This document shows, one piece after another, positions 50,571-59,589 of a stretch of 64,000 nt of DNA. Below the pieces are notes generated by a model. It was given only the letters and a program-made list of their open reading frames with translations, did no database searches and was not told the origin of the DNA. The position numbers and the translations under genes are program-made. The stretch is taken from the NCBI GenBank assembly GCA_964524145.1, contig CAZGCA010000007.1, forward strand, positions 1 to 64,000, written 5' to 3'. The DNA is from CAZGCA01 sp964524145. Lineage in GTDB: Bacteria; Hydrogenedentota; CAZGCA01. The stretch's first letter is position 1. Each line of letters opens with the position of its first letter.

Positions 50571-51042
50571 CCTCATGTCGTGCCATCGGAAGTCCGAAAT
50601 GCACGCTTCCTTCATAAGGTTGCGCCACGCTGCATGCACGTTATCAAAGGAGCCACCCGTCCGCGACTTGAACACAAGTCCTTCCTTTGATGTTTGCCTC
50701 CGCCAATCTCGTAGCACAGACAGTGCCGTCGCGTTGGGCGGAATATGCCGTGCCTTCCCGTTCTTCGTGATCTCGTCTCGCACCGTAAGCATCGCTCCCT
50801 TCAGATCTACGTCGCTCCACTCTATGGCGAACAGCTCTCCTCGCCGCAACCCCGTATTGAGCGATGGCACCACCATCGGTTTGAGATGATCCACAAACTC
50901 GGCATTGCGAAAACTCGGCAGCCTCTCGTATCCGTACCGCTTGCGCCACGCATTCGTCCTCGCTCGCCCTTCACGTATTCATTCTTTTCGAGCATCGAGT
51001 GCAGCACAAAGGCGCCCTTCCTCATCGGACAGAAAGTCCAGA
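50571..51042 (-). pseudogene. N-terminal fragment of the interrupted tyrosine recombinase
   Basis: Minus-strand frame reading L-D-F-L-S-D-E-E-G-R-L-C-A-A-L-D-A-R-K-E, a TGA at 50981-50979, then I-R-E-G-R-A-R-T-N-A-W-R and on to D-H-L-K-P-M-V-V-P-S-L, T-G-L-R-R-G-E-L-F (first catalytic Arg) and F-R-W-H-D-M-R, where the RIT end begins. The in-frame TGA shows the gene has an additional lesion besides the insertion. More upstream coding sequence is not recognisable. Confidence 0.8.
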
Positions 51043-51327
51043 ACCATCACCTGAACAGCCGTTACGTTAAACTGGGCCACCTTCCGCCCCCCCCAAAACG
51101 TGTAGCCGCCTGGCTCCCTTCTCCCGTTCTGCAGTCCCGACTTCAGGCGTGGCTACTTGCGTGCGTTGGGCATTGTGCGGGAGGCTTCTTGGGCGAAATG
51201 CCCAAGCCAAGGGATACCGGAAACAAGGATCGCCTCATCCACGTCCAAACCGGCACAGCCCAGATAGCTCTCCTCAAACGCTATCTTGATAAGAAGCGAC
51301 GCCAGGATCGTGACAGTCTCACGTTTG
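51043..51327. other. Interval with possible plus-strand recombinase debris
   Basis: The plus-strand frame at about 51215-51310 reads G-N-K-D-R-L-I-H-V-Q-T and L-L-K-R-Y-L-D-K-K-R-R, which resembles the beta-hairpin Lys region of a tyrosine recombinase. No intact gene. Weak evidence. Confidence 0.3.
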
Positions 51328-53853
51328 TCATAACATCATTGATCGCTGTTCGTCGTCAACATCGAAGAGCTCATCAGTACTTACTTCGCATTTGTCGATC
51401 CACTCTGCGTTGGCGTCAACCGTGCTCGAGGTAAGCGCCAGTGGCGAAAGGAACTCGACGCGACTGTTGTCGTCGGTGTTGGCTACGTCGTTCCACACGG
51501 CGCGTTGCAGGCTCGCGGTCGTCGCAACGCACATGTCTGTCAGTATAGACCAATCATTGACAGCAATCCGCTCGAGATCCTCCCGCACCTCCCGGATCGA
51601 AAACCGTTCGGCCAGTTCCGTTTCGTTGAGCCGCAACGGGTGCTGTGTGCCGAGCAGACAGTAGTCAACCTGACTGATCCGGAACATCGTCACATAGTGA
51701 AACGTTTCCGCAAAACTGCGGACTATCGATCTCATGACTTCCGGCTGGATACTGTACGCCTGGACCCATGTACACATGAGACCGTCATCTTTGAGCGCTT
51801 CGGCCGCCGCTCGGAAGGCTTCGACCGTGAACAGCTTGGCAGCGCCGGGCATCCACGGATTCGACGGTTCGCTGATGATGACGTCGTACCGGTTCCTGTT
51901 CATCAGCAAATGGTTTCTGCCGTCCTCGAACACTACCCTGAGACGCGGATCGGCCAGCGCGTTGTGGTTCACATAGTCAAAGAAATGTGTTGCCCGGTAC
52001 ATCTCGGGTGCGATCTCGGCGCAGATGATAGACCCAACGTCGGGATGTTGCTCTACTGCGCCGACAGTCACACCGCTGGCCAAACCGATAACCAACACGT
52101 CGTCTCGGTTGCGAGCGCAGAACACCGGCAGGTGTCCAACAACAGTCTGGGTGAGCATGTCCGTACCGAGCAAGGATTCTTCTTCCGAATCCTGCGCGTT
52201 CTGATCCTCAGCCAACGACAAGCCCCCCTTTCCAGGTACCCACACGTTTTCGGCACCGGGTGCCCACGCGCTCGCGTCAGGTTTTCCCTCGATGACGAGG
52301 GTCCGCACGTCAATCCCGCCGAGAACGGCTACCGTCGCGTTGGCTCCTTCTTCATAGTAGAGAACGGTCCGACTGCCTTCGGGCCCGGCAAGACCGCGGG
52401 TTACCATCATGTATGGAGGACTGGTAAGCAGCTTCCGGGACCATCCGGGCAAGGTCATGGTCAAGACTGCAAGCGGGATAACGGCGCCGACCAGGGCGAT
52501 CACGGACCATCTGCCGCCGATACGTTCCCGCACGGGTGTTCGCAGAAGCACGTACGAAACGAGAAGACTGCCGAGCACGAGGTTGACGATAATGGTCGTG
52601 CGGAGCGAACCGCGAATGCCAAGCGAAGGGATCATGACGAACCCCGCACAGAGGCTGCCGGCAACTGCTCCCACGGCGTTGCCTGCGTACAGGCCGCCGA
52701 TAGCTTTCCCGACACGTTCTCTGGGCGCGCGCAGGGTCTGGCTGACGAGAGGGAACACGCCCCCGGACAAGACGGTCGGCACGAGCAGCAGAGCGTAGAA
52801 CATGAAGAACAGCGCCACATAGAGCAGAAACTGCTGGTTTCGCAGCAGGATCATCACTTCGCTCAGCGAGTAGTAGACGAGCCCGACAATGTTCATCAAG
52901 ACGACCATCGCAACGGCAACAGCTACTTGCAGTTTTGCCAGGGCAACCCACAGGTTTTTGTATCCCGCGGCGCGTTTGCCGAACAAGGCGCTGCCAAACG
53001 CCAGCCCGAAGATGAACGCTGCGAGAACGATGGTGAACGCGTACGTGCTCGGTCCGACGAAGAGAGCGAGCAGCCGGGTCCATATCACCTCGTAAGACAT
53101 CGCAGCAAATCCCGATACTGCAAACGCTATCGTGGCAACCCAAAACGCTTCCCTTTCGCCCTCAGATCGAGCCGCCGGTTCCGGACGAGTTTCTTCTCTG
53201 CCCGGCACTACGCTCGCGGGAACGTAGTGGTGCAAGATAACGGACACCACCCCAACAGCTCCCGTAACGGCGGTCGCGCCGAGCAGCGTGGCTCCCACCC
53301 CAAATATCCGGATGAAGAAGAAACCCGTAGCAAACGCTCCGACGACGGCTCCGAGCGTGTTGGCTGCGTAAAGCATGCCCATGTCCTCCCCGTAAGAGTC
53401 CGGCGCGCGTGCCATAACCTTGGCCAGCACGGGCAAAGTCCCGCCCATCAGGAAGCTCGGTATGAGAAGAAGCAGCAAGGCAACGCCTGCGCGGACACCC
53501 TGCAAGAGCGGCCCGCTGCCGCCCGTGGAGGCATAGATAATCCGGAACAACGGAACCGCCGCTTCAACCAGCCGCGGAAGGCACAAACAGTATAGCGCGA
53601 TCGCCAACTCGAGCAGACCGTATACTCGTAGATGGTCGGTCCGCCGGTCAGCCCACCGTCCAATGAGGAGGCTGCCCGCCGCCAGCCCGCCCATGAATGC
53701 GGCCAACACCATGCTGATGACGTACGTGGTGTTGCCGAGAAGAATCCCGATCTGACGCGTCCAGACGATCTCGTAGGCAAGGGACGATGCGCCGGTCAAG
53801 AAGAAGAACGTCAGGACGACACTTCGCATCGCCCGGCTGCGGTCATGACCCAT
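51328..53853 (-). CDS. Membrane protein fused to a spermidine-synthase-like domain
   Basis: An 841-aa fusion. The first about 480 residues hold about 12-14 hydrophobic helices (A-S-S-L-A-Y-E-I-V-W-T-R-Q at the start, S-Y-E-V-I-W-T-R-L-L-A in the second half, showing an internal duplication of the MFS-like half). The C-terminal half has V-L-V-I-G-L-A-S-G-V-T-V-G-A-V, V-V-F-E-D-G-R-N-H-L and D-V-I-I-S-E-P-S-N-P-W-M, a spermidine-synthase fold with its nucleotide site. Such fusions are widespread, and their substrate is unknown. Start has GGAG six nt upstream and a near-consensus promoter at 53897-53925. Confidence 0.9.
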   Translation of the reverse strand: MGHDRSRAMRSVVLTFFFLTGASSLAYEIVWTRQIGILLGNTTYVISMVLAAFMGGLAAGSLLIGRWADRRTDHLRVYGLLELAIALYCLCLPRLVEAAVPLFRIIYASTGGSGPLLQGVRAGVALLLLLIPSFLMGGTLPVLAKVMARAPDSYGEDMGMLYAANTLGAVVGAFATGFFFIRIFGVGATLLGATAVTGAVGVVSVILHHYVPASVVPGREETRPEPAARSEGEREAFWVATIAFAVSGFAAMSYEVIWTRLLALFVGPSTYAFTIVLAAFIFGLAFGSALFGKRAAGYKNLWVALAKLQVAVAVAMVVLMNIVGLVYYSLSEVMILLRNQQFLLYVALFFMFYALLLVPTVLSGGVFPLVSQTLRAPRERVGKAIGGLYAGNAVGAVAGSLCAGFVMIPSLGIRGSLRTTIIVNLVLGSLLVSYVLLRTPVRERIGGRWSVIALVGAVIPLAVLTMTLPGWSRKLLTSPPYMMVTRGLAGPEGSRTVLYYEEGANATVAVLGGIDVRTLVIEGKPDASAWAPGAENVWVPGKGGLSLAEDQNAQDSEEESLLGTDMLTQTVVGHLPVFCARNRDDVLVIGLASGVTVGAVEQHPDVGSIICAEIAPEMYRATHFFDYVNHNALADPRLRVVFEDGRNHLLMNRNRYDVIISEPSNPWMPGAAKLFTVEAFRAAAEALKDDGLMCTWVQAYSIQPEVMRSIVRSFAETFHYVTMFRISQVDYCLLGTQHPLRLNETELAERFSIREVREDLERIAVNDWSILTDMCVATTASLQRAVWNDVANTDDNSRVEFLSPLALTSSTVDANAEWIDKCEVSTDELFDVDDEQRSMML

Positions 53854-53896
53854 TCAATCTCCAAGAGGAAGGCTGTCTCGCGGTCGTGCAGATGAC

Positions 53897-53925
53897 ATTA
53901 TACTGCGGTTGGCAACAGGGGTCAA
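53897..53925 (-). promoter_or_regulatory. Sigma70-like promoter for the spermidine-synthase-like gene
   Basis: Minus strand TTGACC, 17-bp spacer, TATAAT; the best -10 in the window, 44 bp before the start codon. Confidence 0.8.
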
Positions 53926-53935
53926 GAATGCCGCA

Positions 53936-54540
53936 TCATGGTATGCGACAGTTCGATGCAACAAGCGGCCCGATAGAGAGGAAGGCCGCATTCTTGTGCC
54001 GATTTCCCTGACGCACGAATGCACCGGTCGGAGAGACAACATCAATAACCATGCAGGCGGCGGTGTCGCGCAAGCTGATGTCAACAGCCACATTTAGATC
54101 GGTAACCGTGAAGGTGTCGAACACCTCTATTGTGCTCATAATGATACCCCTAGACTGGATGGGCGTATCAGCGGAGCTCACGGTTCCATACCCCTCGAAA
54201 TCCAGACTCCACGGATTCAGTGTCAGTTCATCGTTCGGCTCCAAGTGCAACGTCCATTCTCCACGAGGGTCTAAACCGTCCAATACAGTCGGACTGTCTC
54301 GTACAACACCTTCGTAAGGACAGCCAACAACAACATCTGCGTAGCCGTCACCATTCACGTCTCCCGCACTCGATACCGTCTCTCCGCGAATCGCAATGGT
54401 GCTGTCAGGCGCCTGCGATGGTGCCTGAGGCGGGCCAAGATGGGCCTGCGCTCCCACGATAACATCTGCATAGCCGTCACCGTTCACATCTCCCTCACTT
54501 GGCGCCGTTTGTTGAGCGTCAGCACATTTGGCACAGATGC
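53936..54540 (-). pseudogene. FG-GAP repeat and P-domain fragment
   Basis: Frame with two FG-GAP/integrin-type repeats, D-V-N-G-D-G-Y-A-D-V-I-V-G-A and D-V-N-G-D-G-Y-A-D-V-V-V-G-C, then a beta domain like the proprotein-convertase P domain (F-T-V-T-D-L-N-V-A-V-D-I-S, V-I-D-V-V-S-P-T-G). The frame is open upstream to at least 54540 without a credible start or signal peptide, and a secreted protein of this type should be far longer. Read as a 3' remnant; a start at GTG 54487 is possible but unconvincing. Confidence 0.6.
54510..54539 (-). repeat. 30-bp repeat shared with 14890-14919
   Basis: Inverted copy of the repeat at 14890-14919, identical over 30 bp. Confidence 0.85.
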
Positions 54541-55315
54541 GGCCCAGTGCGGGGGTGAGGGATCGTAAGCCCTGGAGAGCTTAGCCCGGAAGGGCCGTAC
54601 GATACGGTTCGGCTTTATGGTACAGTGGAACATCGGAGAGAATGGAGGTGACTATAGAGCAGGAAGCAGTAGCAAGCGTGAGGACAGTATGCCCGACAGA
54701 GCAGAAGCCGCACAAGACGGTAGAAGCGGCCGGTAGTAGTATCGTCGTGCTTAAGACGGCTTGGGCGGCATCCGACCATCCCGAGACAAGCCCAACGGTA
54801 CAAGGAACCCCTTAGTGCTGCATGAACGAGCTTATGGGATTTCCGGGCAGCTAGATGCGCACCCTTTGCGAGGCGAAGTATTGAGGTGCTATGGAGATTG
54901 TCGGCCGCAGCTGCTTCATTCGTAGACATGCGAGGCGAAGGTATGCGTAATCGCTTTTCTGTCTGTGTTCGTAAAGCCTATGGAAGAAGCGCCCCATTCC
55001 AGCGGGTAGTTCCCCCGTGTTGATCTAGTACTGACTGAAAAGGGACTGTACCCCTGTGTGTCTTGAAGAGGACCGTTCCTCCGTATGTGCGACGGTTGCG
55101 TATTGCGATAGCGTCACAACTTAGTGTTGCGTAGGCTGTTATGATTCTCTAGTACGAGAACGTCCATTTCGTACGTGCACAGTAAGTGCCAAGAGTAGCG
55201 GGGAATCGGGGCGTTTTCGTTGGATTATGCTCCCACAATTATCCGGATTGGGATAGCCCGCGAGGCACGCACGATGAAGGGCCTTTGGTGAAGTCAGAAC
55301 CTTCACGTTGTCCCT
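54541..55315. other. 775-bp region without a recognised gene
   Basis: No family recognised on either strand. A plus-strand frame from 54643 (M-E-V-T-I-E-Q-E-A-V, about 58 codons) has GGAGAG before it but looks like no known protein. An 11-bp direct repeat, GCGAGGCGAAG, occurs near 54870 and 54929. The region is flanked by gene remnants and is probably decayed. Confidence 0.4.
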
Positions 55316-55500
55316 CTAACTGACGGTCCCCAGTGTGGCGTTGATGACGAGCTGGACGTCCAAGGCATTGGGCTTGGTGTCGCCATTGAGATCGGTTGCG
55401 AAGGAAAGCTGCATCCCCGGGCGTTAGTGACGAGCTGCACGTTTACAGCATCCACGCGTCCGCCGCCGTCCAACTTTAGCGGATTGCGGTCCCAGGGCCG
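55316..55500 (-). pseudogene. Frameshifted dockerin-type repeat pair
   Basis: Two calcium-loop repeats in different frames: N-P-L-K-L-D-G-G-G-R-V-D-A-V-N-V-Q-L-V and then D-L-N-G-D-T-K-P-N-A-L-D-V-Q-L-V, ending G-T-V-S and a stop. Together they would form one dockerin-like domain. It lies just downstream of the rhamnosidase-like gene on the same strand, but that gene has its own stop at 55519, so the pair may be its lost tail or the end of another gene. Confidence 0.65.
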
Positions 55501-55518
55501 GACTTATGGCGGTAAGGC

Positions 55519-57162
55519 TTATTCGCGCGTGATGGATACCCCGCTGGGTGCGTCGACCTCGCTTCTGACTTCACCCCCTCTGTCACGCGTGTGCGATACG
55601 TGTACGATGCCGTGGGGGGTAGGGATGGCGCCCTTGACCCAATCCAGATCGCCCAGATGCGGTTGCACCAGGAGCCGGCTAGAGCCGGGTGCGAGCGGCT
55701 TACAGCCGAGTATATGCTCGGAGAGCCACGCGGTCGGCCCGCCAGCCCAGCCGTGACACAGGCTATGCCGGAATCCCTTGTAGCAGTAGTCGCCAAAGTC
55801 GCCGTGAATATCTTTCTTCCCTTCGGGCACGAGGCGATCGATAGGGCAGGCATTGTCTGTCCAAGCGAGGTCGAAGTCTTCCCAGAACGTGGTGGCGCCG
55901 AAGTCGAGCATAGCGCCCCAGTAGCTGCGAATGAGGTCCAGGCATCTCTGGTAATCCTGCGCTCGGGCACGCGCCTCGAGAACATAGTAACCGTAGAACG
56001 TGGACACGCCTCCGAATGGGTTTAGCCCCAGGACTTCCCGATTTGCCTGCGCGGGGTCGAGCATGCCCGCCAGGACCATCATGGCCGCAGGCGACTTGCG
56101 GCCGCCATGATGAACGTGGTGCTCCTGGAGGCGCTCAATCGCCCGCCCACACTGTTGCTGCATGCCCGGTTCATCGAGAATGGCACAGAGCCTGGCGGCG
56201 TGGCGGAAGCCGCGCACCATCAAGGCCTGCAGACCGGCATGAACGGCCGCTTTGTCGGGCGACGTCGGCCAGTCGAGAAATCCGTTGGGAAGCGTTTCGG
56301 CGCCGTCTTCGTCAATCTGCGCCTGCAGGTGTTCCAGCAAGGCCAGGAGATAGTCTTTCTGCTCGCGCAGATAGCTGAGGTCGCCGTGGTAGAGATACCA
56401 GTCGTGGTGGCAGATGATCCACCACAGCGAGTAGGAGCCGTGGTTATTCATGAAGCGGGGTAGCGGGGTTTCATCGCGCTTCAAGTCGAGGCTGTGTCTG
56501 ACGACATCTACATCGCCAAAGACATTACTTATAACCATCATTTCGGGGTGAAGGTCGCCAATCCAGACAGTCCGGTCGCGCTTGATGCCGTCCCACACCT
56601 GATCCTGCATATTCAGGTGAACGGTGTAGGCGCCGGTTTTCCAGATGTCATTGAGCCGCTGGTCATTGGATTCGAATGCGCCCTTGCGCTCGAGATCGCG
56701 ATACAGCAGTACCGCCCGCGCTTGCTTCAGGTCGACGTAGCGGCCTTTGTCTGCGACGTCGATACGGACGAAGCGGAAGCCTGTATTGCCAAACTCAAGC
56801 ATGCCGGCGGCCGGAGCCTGGACCAGACTGTCATGGATGGCGTGGTCCTGGTTTGAGCCGTGCATGGCTTCGCTGGCGGATTCGCCGAAACGGATACGCA
56901 GCCAAACGGGGCTGCGGTCGGTCTGATCCGCAAAGAGCAGTTGGACTCCTCCGTGCAATTCGCGCCCGTAATCGAGGAGGATGCCAGCGCCATCTTTCAT
57001 GATGCATCCGGGCCTACCCCACATGGGTGTTACGTCGGTCCTGTTTAACAGCAGGCGCTCAGCATGCTCTGGCCTCGTCTCGCCTTCGGTTTGCCAGAGA
57101 ATTCTCTCTGGTGGAACGTAACGCCGCACCCGGTTATCTCGTATGCTGCTATCTTTGTTCAT
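55519..57162 (-). CDS. GH78-like alpha-L-rhamnosidase
   Basis: A 547-aa (alpha/alpha)6-barrel protein resembling alpha-L-rhamnosidases. N-terminal beta domain (L-D-Y-G-R-E-L-H-G-G-V-Q-L, F-G-N-T-G-F-R-F-V-R-I-D), catalytic part with D-G-I-K-R-D-R-T-V-W-I-G-D-L-H-P-E, where the acidic residues are expected, W-I-I-C-H-H-D-W-Y-L-Y-H-G-D, T-T-F-W-E-D-F and S-L-C-H-G-W-A-G-G-P. No signal peptide seen, so it may act in the cytoplasm on imported oligosaccharides. It is shorter than many GH78 enzymes. Start at 57162 chosen over 57213 on family length; the ribosome site is weak. Confidence 0.8.
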   Translation of the reverse strand: MNKDSSIRDNRVRRYVPPERILWQTEGETRPEHAERLLLNRTDVTPMWGRPGCIMKDGAGILLDYGRELHGGVQLLFADQTDRSPVWLRIRFGESASEAMHGSNQDHAIHDSLVQAPAAGMLEFGNTGFRFVRIDVADKGRYVDLKQARAVLLYRDLERKGAFESNDQRLNDIWKTGAYTVHLNMQDQVWDGIKRDRTVWIGDLHPEMMVISNVFGDVDVVRHSLDLKRDETPLPRFMNNHGSYSLWWIICHHDWYLYHGDLSYLREQKDYLLALLEHLQAQIDEDGAETLPNGFLDWPTSPDKAAVHAGLQALMVRGFRHAARLCAILDEPGMQQQCGRAIERLQEHHVHHGGRKSPAAMMVLAGMLDPAQANREVLGLNPFGGVSTFYGYYVLEARARAQDYQRCLDLIRSYWGAMLDFGATTFWEDFDLAWTDNACPIDRLVPEGKKDIHGDFGDYCYKGFRHSLCHGWAGGPTAWLSEHILGCKPLAPGSSRLLVQPHLGDLDWVKGAIPTPHGIVHVSHTRDRGGEVRSEVDAPSGVSITRE

Positions 57163-57222
57163 GCTGATTGTGATCTGCCCCCAGTAACGGTACCAGAGAT
57201 CAAGTGAGAGCAAACGCCGTTG

Positions 57223-57435
57223 TCACGGGTTGCTCCCCGCATCAGGAGGCCAGGGTATCCTGGCCTCGGGCGCAGGCAGCCGATAGCCTAACGCGCTGTG
57301 CGGGCTAACCTCATTGTAGTCTCGATGCGACCGTTTCATCAATATCCAAGCTTCCAAGGCGATGCGGCAGGCCGCTAGAAATATGATGCCTTGGCGCGCA
57401 CTCCAATACTGGATTTCTTTTAACACCCATCTCAT
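57223..57435 (-). pseudogene. IS3-type transposase 3' fragment
   Basis: The C-terminal end of an IS3-family integrase-type transposase: R-D-Y-N-E-V-S-P-H-S-A-L-G-Y-R-L-P-A-P-E followed by a short Pro-rich tail and stop. Relatives are about 280-300 aa; only about 40-70 residues remain and no terminal repeat was found. Confidence 0.8.
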
Positions 57436-57593
57436 TGCAGGTATGCGAACAATAGAGTAGGCCTCTTAATCAGAAGATCAACAGAAAGGCGTATGCCATG
57501 AAAGACCGGAACGGACAAGGGCTACCGTCCCCCTGAAGCTAACAAGAAACAGAGAGTTCGTATGACGGAGCTTCGCCACTTCAGTCAAACGAG

Positions 57594-59381
57594 TCATTTC
57601 TGAGGTGTTCCGTCCATCAGTTTCTGGAAGCGTTCCGACATCGTCCGGAAAACCTTGGCTCTTTCCGGCGGCTCTTTTCGCATCGCGATCGGAAGAATGC
57701 TCTCTTCCCAAGACTCGACGTGACAGCGTTCGGCCCAATGATCGTACATCGCCGCCATTGTCTTAACGCGTTCCGGATACGTCGCAGCGAGATCAAGCGT
57801 CTCAACAGGGTCCGTTTCCAGATCGTAGAGCTCCCATTCGTTCGAGTAAGTGGTCACCAACTCGCTGCTGAGGTAGACACCGTAGTTCGAATACTCCGAC
57901 ACGAGTTTCCATTTCCCGTGACGAACCGCGCGGTTGCCTTCGTGCTCCCAGAACAGCGCCTGGTGTCCTTCCCGTTTCTTGCCGTCCAATACGGGAAGCA
58001 GACTTCTTCCCTCGAGCGGGATGATTTCGTTCCCGTCATAAGTCCTCGGATACTCGGCGCCGGCGACGTCCAGGAACGTTGCCATGAGGTCAATCACATG
58101 GCCAACTTGACGGGTTATACTACCCCGGTCTTTGACAACAGCAGGCCATTTGACGATGCACGGCGTGTTTATACCACCTTCGTGAGCCCAATGCTTGTAC
58201 TCGCGAAACGGCGTGTTGCTTGCGTTCGCCCAGGGCACATAGTATCCCGAGCACGACTCTGGGGGGCCCGGCGGCACACCGGGCTTTAGCTCGAACGGCT
58301 CCGGACAGGCGCCGTTGTCGGATAGGAATATCACCAGCGTGTTCTCTTCATCACCGGTTCGCCTAATCGATTCGAGTATCCTGCCGATGTTCCGGTCCAT
58401 GCGGTCTACCATCGCCGCATAGACCGCCATCCGCAGATCCCATTCTTCTTTGTCAGTGACGACGTCCCAGGGGTTGACTTCCGGCTCGCGCGGCGTAAGC
58501 TCACAGTCCTGAGGTAAGAGACCCAGCTCTTTCTGACGTGCGAGTCGGCGACGCCGCAACTCGTCCCACCCGATCATATACGTACCTTTGTATTTGGCAA
58601 TGTCTTCCGGCCACGCGTGAAGTGGGAAGTGGGGAGCAGTGTAGGAGACGTAGAGGAAGTACGGATTGTCGTCTTTGTTGGCGTACTCGTTGATGAACTT
58701 CGCTGCGTAATCCGTGAACGCGTCCGTCACGTAGTAGTTGTCCCCTTCTGGCTCCACCAGTTCGCCGTTCCGGGCCAACATATGCTCCGGGGCGGGTTCG
58801 AAGTAATTGGCAACCCCGTGGAGAATCCCGTAGTACTCATCGAAACCACGGTCTGTGGGCCACATACCCTCTTCACGTCCAACGTGCCATTTGCCGACCA
58901 CGAGCGTGTGATAGCCGGCCTGCCCGAGCGCCTCTCCGATTGTAATAGCGTTCCGGCTTAGATGGCCACGATAGCCAGGCCTGTCAAAATCGAACTCACG
59001 ATCGGTCATGTAGCCGATACCGGCTTGGTGAGGATACAGGCCGGTGAGAAGCGAGGCGCGTGTGGGACAACACCGAGCGCAGTTGTAGAACTGCGTGAAC
59101 CGTACGCCCTCCGCAGCCAAGCGGTCCAGGTTGGGCGTGGAGATTTCGCCCCCGTAGCAACCGATGTCCGAGTAGCCGAGGTCGTCGGCCATAATCAGAA
59201 CGACGTTCGGCCGTTTTGCCTTCTTCGGAGGATCTCCGGCGACAGCATCTGAGGAGGTTCGCGGAGAACAATGCAGTGCAGATGTCCCGAACGCTCCCGC
59301 GGCAAGCCACAGCATATCTCGTCTGCTTATTCGCGAAGCTCCCGATGTGCCGCTGCCGTGCTCCAACCTACGAGATCGCAT
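57594..59381 (-). CDS. Tat-exported arylsulfatase-like sulfatase
   Basis: Type I sulfatase, about 595 aa. Leader I-S-R-R-D-M-L-W-L-A-A-G is Tat-like with a long n-region. Mature part: P-N-V-V-L-I-M-A-D-D-L-G-Y-S-D, formylglycine motif C-C-P-T-R (Cys about 104), G-K-W-H-V-G-R, H-F-P-L-H-A-W, L-S-D-N-G-A. Close to arylsulfatase A-type bacterial enzymes. The frame extends to a TTG at 59417; neither start has a clear ribosome site, and 59381 (ATG) is chosen. Promoter at 59440-59468. The neighbours on this strand are remnants, so it is probably a single-gene unit. Confidence 0.9.
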   Translation of the reverse strand: MRSRRLEHGSGTSGASRISRRDMLWLAAGAFGTSALHCSPRTSSDAVAGDPPKKAKRPNVVLIMADDLGYSDIGCYGGEISTPNLDRLAAEGVRFTQFYNCARCCPTRASLLTGLYPHQAGIGYMTDREFDFDRPGYRGHLSRNAITIGEALGQAGYHTLVVGKWHVGREEGMWPTDRGFDEYYGILHGVANYFEPAPEHMLARNGELVEPEGDNYYVTDAFTDYAAKFINEYANKDDNPYFLYVSYTAPHFPLHAWPEDIAKYKGTYMIGWDELRRRRLARQKELGLLPQDCELTPREPEVNPWDVVTDKEEWDLRMAVYAAMVDRMDRNIGRILESIRRTGDEENTLVIFLSDNGACPEPFELKPGVPPGPPESCSGYYVPWANASNTPFREYKHWAHEGGINTPCIVKWPAVVKDRGSITRQVGHVIDLMATFLDVAGAEYPRTYDGNEIIPLEGRSLLPVLDGKKREGHQALFWEHEGNRAVRHGKWKLVSEYSNYGVYLSSELVTTYSNEWELYDLETDPVETLDLAATYPERVKTMAAMYDHWAERCHVESWEESILPIAMRKEPPERAKVFRTMSERFQKLMDGTPQK

Positions 59382-59439
59382 TGGGGATGACCAAAACCTC
59401 GTGCTCAGAATACCCAATTCAAGTGCCTATAGGTTTACT

Positions 59440-59468
59440 CTTATACACCACAAGGGCACAAAAGTCAA
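59440..59468 (-). promoter_or_regulatory. Promoter of the sulfatase gene
   Basis: Minus strand TTGACT, 17-bp spacer, TATAAG. Same -35 and spacing as the conserved promoter-box class but without the downstream box. Confidence 0.65.
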
Positions 59469-59589
59469 GACAAAGATCGACGTAACACTCTATATCGCAT
59501 CTAACAACGATATATATCATGATGGCATCGGGTCATTTCACGCGCTCTGTTGGAGACGAACAGTCCCATTAGTAAGTGATAAGGGGCTG

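Larger units (their letters stand above)
47152..50573 (+). mobile_element. RIT element: three tandem tyrosine recombinases with inverted ends
   Basis: Three overlapping tyrosine-recombinase genes on one strand form the known recombinase-in-trio arrangement. A 28-bp perfect inverted repeat, 47178-47205 and 50543-50570, bounds the trio; inside it a second pair, CGGCATAATC at 47277 and GATTATGCCG at 50484, and outside on the left a further copy of GATTATGCCG at 47152. The element sits within the gene of another recombinase, whose two parts are found on either side. Exact ends are uncertain by about 26 bp on the left. Confidence 0.85.

Noticed and set aside
51505..53595. A 696-codon plus-strand ORF
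   Set aside because: It is the antisense of the membrane/spermidine-synthase-like gene; its composition is Arg/His rich with no hydrophobic or domain signal.
54545..54660. Possible group II intron-like stretch (GTGCG start, GGGCCGTACGATACGG)
   Set aside because: No domain V hairpin and no reverse transcriptase frame could be recognised.
55145..55200. Short strings like AGTACGAGA and CGTCCATTT that recall the 3' part of 23S rRNA
   Set aside because: Flanking bases do not follow rRNA helices, and order and spacing are wrong; no other rRNA sequence is nearby.
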